Positions 11,519 to 23,425 are shown, counted from the stretch's first letter. The stretch is DNA of 64,000 nucleotides from Sphagnum compactum (GCA_965153455.1 OZ234504.1:5084001-5148000); one strand, 5' to 3'. A program made the numbers and translations. Notes: generated by a model not told the origin, from the sequence alone.

Positions 11519-13212
11519 CTTGGCTTGTGGATAACAGGCCAAACACAAAGAGACAAACACACAGAGCCAAAAGTCCATGAAAACACTGATTGTAGACAGT
11601 CTTTTCTAAACTGTTCTTTTTGCAAAGGCAGGATTTTGCATGCTTTGATTGACAGAGCCCCCCATATGTCATGAAATTTTTAGGTGAGGTTGGGTGCTAA
11701 TGTCATAACAACCGAGCTCCAAAGCTCATTTGTACACACGAGCATATATGAGCACATTATTATTTGAAGTTTTGTTTCAATGAGGAGAAAAATCTACAAT
11801 AGTTCGGTAGCTATTTCTTTTCTTTTTTTTTAAATCCATGACAAATTGGGTAGGTTTTTTTAATTTAAAAAAACATGGATTGGGAACACCTAAAAGGATG
11901 CACGTAAAGTGCCCATAGCTGACAACTAGTTGGTCACCTATCACCTTGTTGGACATGATTCTATGCATGTGTGAGTACTGGCAGTTACCTATGATCTAAT
12001 AAGTATCTGGGGACGGACGTGGTATGGCCACAACAAGTCTCTATATAAGCTAGTAACGGTAAATTGCATCCACATAAACTCACTCTCTCTTTGAAAGAAA
12101 ATATGTATGTAGTAGTTAAAGCTCCTCAACCCCATTTGTGTGAATATGAATGTTTGGAGTTTAGGGTTTAGTGATGTTGCTAGGGCTTAACAATTCTTTA
12201 AAAAACACTAAGTTTTTTTTTGTGTTTATAAATTAGCCATTAGGGTAAGCCCCTTGTCCTCAATTGGGTTTTAGGTTTAGGGTTTAGTTTTAGAGTTTAT
12301 CACACAACAAGTAAAAAAAAGAAGAATAGATATTGTTGAATGAAAAGAAGCATTAAGAATTAAACCCTCTCAAAAGTTCATGAATATAAGCTTTGTTAAA
12401 GGGCAAGGCAAGTGAATTAGTGACCAATAAGCAATGATGCCTCATTTGGGACATTGGGTTTTTTTTTTTTTTTTTTGCTTTTATTGAAATTACTATCAAA
12501 CAACATTGGTTTCATGGAATGTTGTGCATGGAAGTCCAAATGGTTGTGCAATGGCTTTTGCACATCATAGTCTTTACATTTCTATTTTTTTTTTGTTGGG
12601 TATAATATTGAAGTCACACTTGAATGATTTGTCTACATATATTATTAAAATACATTTACATGATCTAATATAGATGTTTTCAATTGTGTAAGGTTGTGCA
12701 AATGTAAATTCCCATGCAATACCCTCACTTTTAAAAAATCGTCATGTTTAATTACATTGGGCTTCAACAACATCTCAATCTTGAAACCATATCCATGCTT
12801 TGCTTTTGAAACTAGTGCTAGATCCATTTGCAACATGAAACTAAGGTTGTCCTTTTACAATGTTGACATTACCCTTTTGTAGTATGTTAAAATGGTGACA
12901 ATCTTTAGTTATTTAACACATGGCAAGGTGGGGAAAAGACAAAATTTCATCTAATTCATGAAAGAAATGCATTCATAATCTTCTCATTAAAGTATTGATA
13001 TATAATTATTGTATATAATTATTAGGTTTCTCCTTGCCATCCAACAACATGGGTTGGGGTCCAAAGTGTAGTTACATAAAATTAAGTTTGCATTGAATAT
13101 AGTCACAATGCCTCAAAAGGGGAAAAAAGGACTAATTTCATGTCAAGGAACCATAATCATAATTTGGTGATGTGTTCAACTATTAAAATGTGATTATGGG
13201 AAATTGATCCAA

Positions 13213-13246
<34 letters not shown>

Positions 13247-13859
13247 TTTTTCAAATTTAAAAATTAAAAATGTTGATATGAGTATTTTACAAGTTAAAAA
13301 TCTGGCCATATATTAAATAATAATGGATTGATCAATAATGTGTTAATAAATCTGAATGTGTATGATAGTAGATCCTTGATGCATGGAACTTAACCTACCT
13401 ATCACAAAACATTAACTAAAATTAATCAAATAAAATAAATCTCAATCATTTAAAATTCTGAAATATAAGTGTGTGTAAATATGTGTCATACAAATATCAC
13501 GAGCACATACACACAACACAAATTACAATGGTATACATATTCAATTAAAATATTTTTAAAAAGTAATCACATGAAAAAAAATTCAACTTAATATTTAAAT
13601 TATAAATAAAATCTACAATTATGGATTGAGAGTACAATAGTATTATATGTAAGTTATACATATTGTATAAGCTACTAAATTAAAATCTGAAAATGAAAAT
13701 AAGGAAACCTAAATTTGGAGGTTCCCAAATTCCACCAAATCCTTAAAATCCCCATGAGACAAAAACTTTCATATATCTTTTGATTATTATATTTCCATAT
13801 AATATAATGTAATGGGTATTGGACAAACTTTTAAAAATAAATTAAAAATTAAAAAAAGC
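11486..13859. other. AT-rich spacer with poly(T), telomere-like motifs and a (TG)n tract
   Basis: Contains a T run at about 11487-11516, isolated TTTAGGG motifs near 12160 and 12270, a T run near 12460-12476 and a (TG)n microsatellite at about 13217-13242. No exon-like frame was found on either strand. Confidence 0.6.
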
Positions 13860-13912
13860 GTCAGGCAACCGTATTGTACGATAATAACTACTCGGTATCG
13901 TACATTATACGT

Positions 13913-14303
13913 AGGTAAAAGTAATGATGAGTTTTCTGTTGAGTTAGTAAATAGTTAAAAACAGTTTTTGTTACCTGCATCTACTTACTACCTACCTACC
14001 GAACTATTGGACAACGGGGTTGACAGTTAATAATTACTTACCGTTTGTAATTTATCAAAATGACTGACGGACAGGGGGGCCGGCCTGCGGGCGGGGGGAG
14101 GGGGGGGGGGGGGGGGTAAGTTTAGGAGCGTAATTAGTTACGCCTGGTTGGCGACAGCTAAGCGCCGTCCCGTCCTGCACCCGGCGCGTGCCAACGGGTG
14201 GGGGGCCGCATAAGACAGATTGACACCCGGGCTTGGCTTACTGGACCGGTGCCGCCGGTTGCTGAGCCCACCCCCGGGTATGTAAACTCATCATTATTAC
14301 CTG
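13913..14303. mobile_element. GC-rich island between inverted TAATGATGAGTTT motifs
   Basis: TAATGATGAGTTT at 13922-13934 is mirrored by AAACTCATCATTA at 14284-14296, with AGGTAA outside each. Between them the base composition changes abruptly from AT-rich to very GC-rich, with a G run at about 14100-14117 and CCGG/CCCGGG-rich sequence. The arrangement resembles a small terminal-inverted-repeat element, but the inverted motif is short and no target duplication is clear. Confidence 0.4.
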
Positions 14304-15540
14304 GAACCTTCCTATTTATATATTTCATTTTTAAATCTTTAAAAACAAGTTTTTAAAAAAACAATTGCCCCTAATCAGACCTCACTAATGGCCTGGTGAG
14401 TTGGGCCCATTTAGTTACCAGGGGAAAAAAATGTAATTAAATTAAGTAACTGGCCTTCAGCCCCACTTAAAGTCGGAAGTGGGCCACTGCACCCCTTAAG
14501 TGTATAGGACGCTAAAAACTTGTGTTGGTTGGTTGGTTGGTTACCTGTTGAGGTTTGACCCGGGTACCCGGTACAGTCCGGGTATCACTAACCTATTAGA
14601 CTTATTTAGCCACTTGGAATGGACAGCACAAAGGGTTTAGGGTTTTAGGGTTTACAAAGACATGTACATACATACGTACATACATATATACATGTAATTT
14701 CTCTAAAAGCATATATTGAAAGGTTTTGGTGTCTTATTCAAGTACTACAATTTTTTATTTTTTGTGGGTGTGGGATGGGTGGTCATACATACAATGCTAG
14801 TAGATTTCACTTTTGGTTTTGCCTATTCAGCTTGTGATATGGACCATTGGACTAACCTTTAGCTTTTTAGTTTTCTTGCCCATTATTATATGTATCTCAA
14901 CGTGCAATTAAAGTTTAACCTTTGGACCAAGGATATGTATGGGGGGTGGGAAATGAGCGCCCAAAAAAAAGGTCTTTTCATTACCAAGGGGACCTTATTC
15001 TCATTGTCTTCAAGAATTACAAGGCACCCTTTCCAAAATTCCCAAGTGTCCTCCTACTTACTTACATGTTTCCCAAGTCCACTATGCCAAACCCTTTAAG
15101 TGCACATTGCTATTAAGTTTGCTCAGTTGACTTCACCCATTTGAATTTTGAGCATGGCAAATATTTTTCTTGTGATAGGGTTTTTTTAGGGGGTTTTTCC
15201 CAAGTGGCCCACATTTCTTCAAACTATGAAACCAGGATTGTGTAGAAAGAGTTTCTTTCATCAAGATCAAGGCTAGTAGGGTTTAGGGTTTAGTACAGGT
15301 TAGCCTAGTGTTCTGAACTTCTGAATCTTAGTGAATCATTCCATGGGGATATCCTAAGTTCAAAAACCCTCTTCATCATTGTTGGCCACTGTGTGCTGCA
15401 CTTTGCATTAACTTTGAGTTTTTTTTTTGGGGCTAATTAACTCAACAGGTTAAAAGAGGATATGTGGCATACATAGGGTGAACAAGCACCCACGTTGGTG
15501 GTACCTTTACCCTTTTTGAGTGAGGCCTCTCTCTTAGTTG
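14304..15540. other. Spacer with scattered telomere-like motifs
   Basis: Includes a (TTGG)n tract near 14524-14541, cccgggtacccggtac near 14559-14574 and TTTAGGG-type motifs near 14636 and 15279. No gene was seen. Short frames at 14890-15116 lack splice context and protein-like character. Confidence 0.55.
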
Positions 15541-15554
15541 AACCTAAACTCTAG

Positions 15555-15715
15555 ACCCCCCAAACCCTCCTAAACCCTAAATCCGAACCTGAAACCCTAT
15601 ACCCCAAATACCCTAAACCCTAAATCCGAACCTGAAACCCTATACCCAAATACCCTAAATCCGAACCTGAAACCCTATGCCCCTGTACCCAATTCCTAAA
15701 CCCTAACCCAGAACC
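15555..15715. repeat. Decayed telomere-like tandem repeat (CCCTAAA variants)
   Basis: Repeated CCCTAAATCCGAACCTGAAACCCTAT units, with AAATCCGAAC at about 15578, 15622 and 15657. They mix canonical plant telomere heptamers (CCCTAAA) with diverged ones. This is interstitial telomere-like DNA, not a chromosome end, since unique sequence continues on both sides. Confidence 0.75.
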
Positions 15716-15729
15716 AGGAGTCCCTCCCG

Positions 15730-16937
15730 TTAAGTGGGGGCGTCGACGCCCGCCCTCCCCGCGAGCGAGCCAGCCGGCGATGACAAAAGCAGGGAGGGGT
15801 TTGTGGGCGGGGGGGTTTGTGGCGGTGCAAGCTCATGCGTGGCGTTGCAAAAGTAGCTGGTGTTGTAATTCACAAACGCCAGCCAGCCAGCCAGAGAGAT
15901 GAAGACTGTCATCATCAACGCTCCAGCCACGACGTTGGAGACGTGGGTGGTATCGCCACGGAATCGTGGCCAGCCAGCGGCTTTCCAGGTCACACAAAGG
16001 CCCGGCAAGTAATAACAACAGATTGATGCTTGCGCTTTGTCCGAGGACACCATGAACAAAACCCCAAAATACACAATAAACAAATTTACTCAACAAACCA
16101 ACAATTGGATCATAGATGACTTACTTGCGATGATGGCAGGCAGTAGCACAGGCACTGTAGCTGCAGCAGAAGCAGCTTGCACGACCTACGAGGGTAGTAA
16201 TTAAGTAGCTAGTAGCAGCTGGTTTTTTGACAGACCCAAAGCTTCTAATTATGAAACTCCCGTAAGGAAAGCTAATTAGTAGTCTGTCAGTCTCTGATCT
16301 CTAGTCTTTTCCTCTCTCCCTCTCGTCACTGTCATGTCATGGGCAAAGGCAGCGACAGTGGGTGGCATTTTGTAGTAAGGATTCTTTTTTCTTCCAAATT
16401 GGTCAAAATTTAGTGCTTGTTTTCTAGTCGCCAAATTTTCCCAAACAATTCCAAACTTTGCAGTAAGTAACCAAAAATATATAAAAAAGATGCTCGATAT
16501 TTTTCTTCTTAAGTACTTTCATATTTTCTCATCGTCAAATCTTGCGAAATCTTCTCATGGATGATCGATCACCACTTTTGCTAAATCACAAAATTGGAAA
16601 AGGAAAAAAAAACAAACAAAACACATCTGCAAGCAGGTGCCTTCATTGTTTTTAGTCCTAGAATGTTAATTCAAGGCAGGGATGGAGCCATACATCGAGG
16701 CAGGAATGATTGGATCTGAGCTGTCATGATCTGATCTCACCCATCTTTATTTGCTACTTGCTGCCTCTCTCTCTGCTGTTGCTGCTTTGGTTCTCGGGTT
16801 TTGCTAAAATGCATTGCAGAGAAGGAGATGTCAGAAGATTTTCTTTAGGGTGCGCGCGCGCGCGCGAGAGAAAGAGAGAGAGAGAGAGAGGTTGACGACG
16901 ACTTACAGAGATGATGACGACAACACAACTTTGAAGT
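15730..16937 (-). pseudogene. Fragment of a multi-pass membrane protein gene, possibly CASP-like
   Basis: Three exon-like pieces can be read on the minus strand. The first is 16937-16907 (31 bases, CTCACAG acceptor, GTAAGT donor). The second is 16185-16125 (CTCGTAG acceptor, GTAAGT donor), reading VVQAASAAATVPVLLPAIIA. The third runs from about 15990-16050 to the stop at 15730 and contains the hydrophobic span VAGALMMTVFISLAGWLAF followed by a Pro-rich tail. Phases are compatible. Two hydrophobic helices and an alanine-rich third segment are reminiscent of the last two helices of CASP-like (DUF588) proteins, but key loop cysteines are not convincing. No upstream exons were found: degenerate tandem repeats begin at about 16950. 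The gene is therefore probably truncated, although distant exons cannot be excluded. Confidence 0.3.
16850..16890. repeat. (GC)n-(GA)n microsatellite
   Basis: A run of gcgcgcgcgcgc followed by gagagaaagagagagagag, inside the presumed intron of the membrane-protein fragment. Confidence 0.9.
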
Positions 16938-16944
16938 CTGTGAG

Positions 16945-18560
16945 GGTGGAGGAGGGCACAAGATGATATTACTTATACCTTAAATTCTGATGCTTTTCGC
17001 TTGTCAACACATCGAGATGATGCAGAGATCAAGCTGATTTTCTAAACACCCCTCTAAATATCCTCAACAACGAGCTTTGTCTGATGCATTTTTGGGCTTG
17101 TCTTTTGCTATGGGCTTGTCTTTTTTGTTTTGGGGTGGTTCTGTGCAGAATTGCACACTAGAGATGATATTACTTAATATCTTAAACTCTAATGCTTTTC
17201 ATTTGTTGGCCTTGCCTACCACCAAGGCCAACAAACCCTAAACCCTAAACCCTACCAAGGTAAGGATATTGTGTTTAGATTGATTATGGAGTATAGTGGC
17301 TTAAGGGATTTAGACCCCTAGTTAGTAGGTCTATTTTTATACCACTTTTTTTGAAAGATGATATTTTGGCTTGTGTTCAAACTTGAAGTTATAGAGTTAT
17401 AATAATATCTTGAAGGATTTTGGTTTCTTTTAGAGGATTTTTTTGAAGATTATATTTTTGCATGGTGAAATATTTGATTTTTCATAATTCTTCTTTTGCT
17501 TTAAGATACTTTTCAATGTAAATGGCAAGGCCACAATGTGACACACCCCTTGTTAACATATGGAGATGATGCTAAATATAAGAAGATTTTCTAAACATTT
17601 TTTTATGAGCTAATGTTAAATATTCTTCAATGAGCTTTGTTAGATGCAATTTTGGGCTTGTCTTTTTTCGGCCTTCTTTGGGTGGTGTTTTTTTTTTTTT
17701 TTGGGGGGTAAAATCTCACATTAGATGATATTACTTAATATCTTAAATTCTAATGCTTTTTGCTTGTTAACATATGGAGGTGATGTAAATCAAGCTAATT
17801 TTTAAAACATCATTTTACAAACATGAGATGAGAAATATCTCCCAATGAGCTTTGTTTGGTGCATCTTTGGGAGTGTTTTTTGGTGTTTTTTTGCATTGTT
17901 TTGTGTAAAATTGTGCATTGGACGATATTACATATATATTGTTAACATATGGACATGATGCAAACCAAGTCGATTTTCTAAACATTTTTATATAAACATG
18001 AAATGTTAAATATTTTCTCCAACAAGCTTTGTCTAGTGCATTTTTAAGCTTGACTTTTTTTGCTTTTTTTTGGTGGTTATGTGTAGAATAGCACACTAGA
18101 TGATATCATTTAATATCTTAAAATTTAATTTTTCTAGTTGTTAACATATGGAGATGATGTAAATCAAGTCGATTATATATACATCTCCTTACAAACATGA
18201 AATACAAAATATCCCCCAACAAACATGAAATTTTACAACCACACAAAATCGCACATTGGATGATATTATATGTATTCTTTTCGTTTGTTCGTCAACATAT
18301 GGACATGATACAAATTAGGCTGATTTTCTAAACATTTCTCTATGAATATGAAATGCAAAATATCCCCCCCAACAAGCTTTATCTAGTGCATTTTTAGGCT
18401 TGTATTTTTGCATCATTTTAACATGGTTATATGTAAAAACATATTGAGTGGTTTTACTTGTTCTACATGTTTTGTCATCCCACATTATTTTTTTCAAACC
18501 CGTTACTTTTAAGTGAATGTGAGAATACCAACCAACAACATAATTTTTCATGTTAAATAA
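16945..18560. repeat. Degenerate tandem array, unit about 180-220 bp
   Basis: Recurrent landmarks are GATGATATTACTTaatatCTTAAA (about 16958, 17163, 17722, 18098, 18258), TTAACATATGGAgATGAT (17547, 17767, 17947, 18140, 18293) and CaACaAGCTTTGTcTaGTGCATtTTTGGGCTTG (17067, 17628, 17846, 18022, 18371). Copies are strongly diverged and the array is interrupted at 17206-17555 by an inverted-repeat element. No coding function is evident. Confidence 0.7.
17206..17555 (+). mobile_element. MITE family D, copy 1
   Basis: The left end is TTGGCCTTGCC (17206-17216) and the right has GGCAAGGCCA (17524-17533), giving a short inverted terminal repeat. The body, including GGCTTAAGGGATTT, GAAAGATGATATTTTGGCTT and CATGGTGAAATATTT, is shared with 30898-31219 in the same orientation and with about 26464-26748 in reverse. 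Copies 1 and 2 also share TGTGACACACCCCTTGTT beyond the inverted motif, so the true right boundary is uncertain. Confidence 0.7.
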
Positions 18561-19060
18561 TTATTTTTTATTTTTTATTTAAGCCTAAAAATGGTCAAAC
18601 TCGTCAAACCTTATTATAAATCATGTGATTTTATGGGTTAAGTAACTATGTCGACCAACAAATGCATTGGACAAAGTTCATTGAGAGATGTTTAATGTTT
18701 TCCTCTACAAACTTTGCAAGTGTCAAAGTGCATTATCCTACCACAATTGCACAATTCATAATCTCCATTATCACACTTCTTGTCTTGCATGTCTTGCAAA
18801 ACATGCAATTGTTCACCAATTTCAAACCCACAACCAGCAAGAGATAGGCTAGATACCTACTTGTAGCCTAATTTCATCCACTTGAATGTTGTGGCATTCT
18901 AATTTATTGATTTATTACAACATCAACAATATTCAAACCTCCATCATGCAATTCACATGAAGTGGTGGGCTTTAGTGTTTTCTATTCCATACAACTGTTT
19001 ATTTCATAACAAATAGAATGCACATGAATTCCAAACGTTTTGTAAACTAGAATTGTGAAT
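18561..19060. other. AT-rich spacer, nothing recognised
   Basis: No gene, RNA or clear repeat was found. Confidence 0.55.
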
Positions 19061-19960
19061 AAACATACTCCTTGACGCGCTCCCAAGTCCCTAATTAGTC
19101 CCAAGATGGGGCTAACTTGTTCAAGTTGCAGAAAAGTGAAGGACTCGGGGCACGCTCCCAGCCTTTAGCACTAAAAGGGGTAGAGGGGCGTGCTGAAGCC
19201 TCGGGATGGGACTAGGAAGAGTGACAAGCTTACTTACTTACTCGAACCTGCATCAAAACCACCAACAAGTTGGTTAGTTCACTTTTTGGATCAACCTTGG
19301 TGCTAGGACAAGCCACGGGCAACTCTGGACTCACAAGACTCACCACGGCCCGGACTAGGGGAAGCCACCACCTTCCCCCATATATTATTCTTTGCGTTCG
19401 CCCGCGGCACCCACATCCGAATGGCTTTTTGTCCCAGGACTCCTAAGGAGGAGTCCCGAAACTATCCCGGTTTGGACTCCCAGGACTTTGGAAGCTCATA
19501 GCTCCCAGCTCAGACCTCCGATTGGGATGAGGTCTAAAGCAATCTTGGAGCTCTCCTCAAGAGCTTGCCAACGGTGTGTCGCACTCCACCTGCACGCACC
19601 GGGATCGAGTCGATTCTCGACTTTTAGTGGTCGGGAGTCAAACTACTAGTTTGACTCCCGGCCCTTTTTTCGACCATAACTTGTGCTGTAGATGTCCGAA
19701 TGGCTCATGCGAGGCCATTTTCGACATCTACACTTCAAGAAATTTTCAATGGTATAAAGAACTCCTCAATGCAAGGTGTTTTGACCCCTACAATCAAGCT
19801 CTGAGTTTTTGAGAGTCCCGGAGGACTCCAAGTCCCCACTTTCGAGAGTGTGAGTCTCATCCTCACACTTGCCTCAAAGTGGGGTTGCGACACTCCTTGT
19901 TTGAGTAGGGTTCAAAATTGGTGTTAGATTATTGTGCCAAACCTTGTTGGGTATGAGATT
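19061..19960. mobile_element. GC-rich LTR-like block (possible solo LTR or retroelement remnant)
   Basis: A sharply more GC-rich block with gactcccgg/gagtcccgg motifs in both orientations. A segment at about 19336-19393 (ACTCACCACGGCC, GAAGCCACCACCTTCCCCCATATA) recurs at about 60992-61046. The ccccatatatt stretch could act as a TATA box. No terminal TG...CA boundary or primer-binding site was found, so the LTR call rests on composition and repetition only. Confidence 0.35.
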
Positions 19961-20525
19961 GGTTGTCCTTAACCCTTAAACGTTAGCGGAAAACAAATAT
20001 AAATTGAAAAGTGGACCAAATTGATTTGCCATGACATTTAAGGGTTACGGTTCATAACCATAGTTTTCAAAATGATCAAAATACCCAATTTTTGATATAT
20101 GTAACCACCGTGTTCAACACAATCAAAATGCCTAGTTTGATGTATGACCACAGTTCTCAAAACTCAAATACCCAATTTTAATACGTGTAACCATGGTTCT
20201 TAAAAACATCAAATACATAGACAATTTGTTTTACTATTGTCGGCTCTTTCTTGAAACTTGATAGTTCTCTAAGGTTTTTGAAATAATTGGACTCGATGAT
20301 TTTTTGATTGTAAAAAATTTCCCCAAATGGTTAGAACCCAAAGTTTTTCTATTTATTTGATTCAATAGTTAAACATGACAAATGATGCAATGAAAGCATA
20401 GAGCTTTGAAAGTAGTTATGGTAGCTCTTAGGTTGGCCATGTATGATATTATCTTCAAGGTGCATACCCTCCTAAAGTTGGAAATGGTGGCCTAGCAATA
20501 GAAGACAAGGGAGAGGAAGGTTAAA

Positions 20526-20841
20526 TGGAATGAGTTCAAGGGGGAGTTCAATGTCATTCTAAATATTGCCCCTCTCCCTACATTAGCGGATGACGTGACT
20601 CACCGTCAACAGCTAACGGCATACAAGAAGGCCTTCCATGAGTTCAAAACTGAAGGTGCTTGGAGTACATCCAATGATTCTAACGACAATGTCGCATAGG
20701 GTATTCCCCACCAACAGCTTGCCTCCCAAACACCAAAGGTATCCCCTAGGCCTTGAGGAGGAATACCAAACCCCTAAAAGTGTTAGTTCTCCTTCTAGGA
20801 CAATAGGCGATAGTTCATTTTTAGAACTTCAACCCACATAG
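20526..20841 (+). pseudogene. Decayed mobile-element-like ORF
   Basis: From about 20518 one frame reads KVKWNEFKGEFNVILNIAPL and continues through LTAYKKAFHEFKTEGAWS to a stop at 20697-20699. A second frame then continues with VFPTNSLPPKHQRYPLGLEE to a stop at 20839-20841. The two look like pieces of one protein separated by frame disruption. Upstream, a third piece (about 20410-20490) reads LRLAMYDIIFKVHTLL before a stop. The lysine-rich, helical character fits a retroelement gag-like or transposase-linked protein, but no diagnostic motif (CCHC, DDE, RT) is visible, so the family is open. Confidence 0.35.
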
Positions 20842-21194
20842 TAAAAATTATGGGGACATAATCCAAAATAAAAAGGGGACAATGTTAAGGGGTAGAAATC
20901 CTTAAATTAGTTAGTACCATAGGCATCATAGTAATTAATAGTTACTAATGGTAGACTTACCATCCTTTACCAAAAAGGTTATGTACATAAAGATATATTG
21001 TCATGACTAAATGTATATTTGTAGTTTATGCAAAGGTTAAACATAACTTTAATTAATGTTGTTGGAATAAAATATGTTTCCCAATTTGATGATTATTGGT
21101 CAATATTTTCCTTCTTCAATGCATTGGCCAAATCTAAAATCTTTGTAGTCATAAATGTTCCTTTTAGAACCTAAATATTTTGGATGTTAAGGGA

Positions 21195-21475
21195 TATTAA
21201 CAATATGTAACATGCTATGCAAGGTATGTCACAAGCATGTAAGGGTATGTAACGTGGTATGTAGGGGTTATGTAACATATTATGCATGTGTAACATGGTA
21301 TGTGAGGGTATGTAACATGCTATGAAGGGTATGTCACAAACATGGCGGGGTGTGTAACGTGGTATGTAGACAGAATGTAACATGTTATGCACAACTAACA
21401 TGGTATGTAATGGGATGTAATATGTTATGTAGGGGGTGTGCAACATGCTATGTAGGGGTGTGTAACTTATGCATG
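21195..21475. repeat. Tandem GTATGTAACATG array
   Basis: Short units of about 17-20 bp like GGTATGTAACaTGcTATG are repeated across the block. A higher-order unit of about 106 bp is seen (gctatgcaaggtatgtcac at 21212 and gctatgaagggtatgtcac at 21318). Reverse-strand open frames here are only readings of the repeat. Confidence 0.8.
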
Positions 21476-22500
21476 GTGTGGAACCCTACTAGGTAAAAAC
21501 CATAGGTAGTTTTTTTTGTTTTGTTTTGTTATGATCTATTTTGTCACGATCCGAGCTCCCAACCCATGGCACCCTACACCGCACATAGTCCAAATTGTGG
21601 GGGATGATGAATACATATGTAGTTATAGGGTAGTGTAAAAACAACAAAAGTTCAAAACATGTATACAAACTGGAGTTCAAATCCAGTTCACACTTCTAGC
21701 ACATAGGGATTTATGTTACTATATCTAATCTAACTTGTTTGTACAATGGCAAGGTAAAATTTTGCATACTAACTTACATTCACAAGCTTGTTGCAAATTG
21801 AGGTATAATGTTGATTGAGTTTGTTAACCATATTTTCACATATGTATTGCATGTAGGAAGTAGGCTCCATATATCGTATGCATCTTATGCATTCGAAAAT
21901 GTTAACTCTTCCCAAAACATATATAATTTGGATTTCCATTCAAACATTAGCAGTCATCCTTTGCCTATCAAACATGTCCAAATAGCTAGTATATGTAACA
22001 TATGCAAAAAATATGATTATATGTAGGTTATATAATTCGAATTTTGCCACAATACCAATCGTCCATAGTCTACACTTGCTTCTATGTTTGTGTGTATTAA
22101 CTTGTCACTTTTGTACATAACATATTCTATATGTCTATTCATTAGTATGTTATTTAGATGAGCCTTTATTGATGCAAATCTCATGATGGGGACTAGATTT
22201 TCCCTATTTCTCAAAGGAACTTTGTAGCACCGTGGTGCAACAATTAGTAATTCCTTAACAATAAGAAGTTTTTAAATGCAATCAAACCCAAATTGGATAG
22301 GAATAAAATCAAATGAGATGCATAACAATGGAATAGATTTCTTTGAAATAAGTGAAATGTCAAATCAATTGCTTGCCTTTACCTACTACTTCTAGTGCTT
22401 TAACTTCAAATTACTTTAATTCTTTTAATCAAGTTATGAGTTATTAAGTCTTTTATATGGATGTGTTTGAAAATCACATATTTTTTGTTCATAATGGCCG
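21476..22500. other. AT-rich spacer, nothing recognised
   Basis: No exon-like frame or well-formed repeat was found. The minus-strand frame at 22515-22718 just beyond has some protein-like character but no matching splice donor. Confidence 0.5.
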
Positions 22501-23189
22501 AGCTATTTCTAGCATTAAGGTGTTGTAAACCCAAGTGAATGTGTAGTCCATGGACCAGCAAAATCTTGTAAGATGATGATAGAAGGGACCCATTTGGAGC
22601 CCTTCTCTTCTACACATGGATGGCTAAATCTGTTGTTAGATAACCCACTATGAAAAAGAAAACTTCCTTTATTATCTGACAGTATTCCTGAGACAGAATC
22701 CGGGTTTTTTTCCCTCAATTTTGTGGTATTGAAAATTTGGCTAATTTTTCACAAAAAGAAAGAAAAATTAGTCAAACATACACTAGTAAAACAAAAGCTT
22801 CTCAATTTTTTTTGTGGACAAAACAACAATCAAAAGGCAGAATTATTCGGCTTGCTTGAGAGTGCTCATATTTTGCCTGACTTTTGATTGAGGTGGAGGT
22901 AACAATGTAGAACAGGTAACACCTTGGCAGCAGGGCATTACACCTAGAAAGTGTAAATTCCTGCCATACTCACTTTGTAACTCCCACTATATTGGCGAGA
23001 GAGAGAGCTGGCCAAACATGACTGCCTAGTGCATGACTCTTCTTTGAAACAGAACACGCATGCGGTGTTGAGCATTTTATGTGTAATGTGAAGTCCCCAA
23101 GGAGGTGTACATCCTGAAAATCAGGGGCCTACGACAAGGTAGGAGCTTGAATCTGGACCTGTATTGTGAGAAGCCCACCAACTATACAT

Positions 23190-23425
23190 ATGTTTCACCC
23201 ATCATAAAGCATGAGGCGAACATGATCATAAACCTTAAGATATCTCAATCATGAGACCAAGGAGGGTTCTTACACCTCTACTGCTCAAGAGTTGGAGGGA
23301 TGTTACACCTCTAAGTAGGCATTAGAGGTGTTCTCCCCTTGTTCTTAAGGAGTAGGCAGAAGATCACATATATTACAAGGTGCCCTCCAAATACACCAAG
23401 AAATTTCTCAGGGTGCTTTATGTGT
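23190..23425 (+). repeat. Dispersed repeat family B, copy 1
   Basis: Shares with 60745-60930 the landmarks AAAGCAtgAGGCGAAC, ATCATAAACCT and the tail AAGGTGCcCTCCAaata..AGAAATTTC. The tail alone also occurs at about 38918-38955. Probably fragments of one old transposable element. No ends or coding sequence were identified. Confidence 0.6.

Noticed and set aside
21195-21475. CRISPR-like array
   Set aside because: Repeats are contiguous and degenerate with no unique spacers, and the DNA is plant nuclear.
22515-22718. Minus-strand exon-like frame (SDNKGSFLFHSGLSNN)
   Set aside because: It has an acceptor-like TCTCAG but no usable donor and no partner exons, and a second frame is equally plausible.
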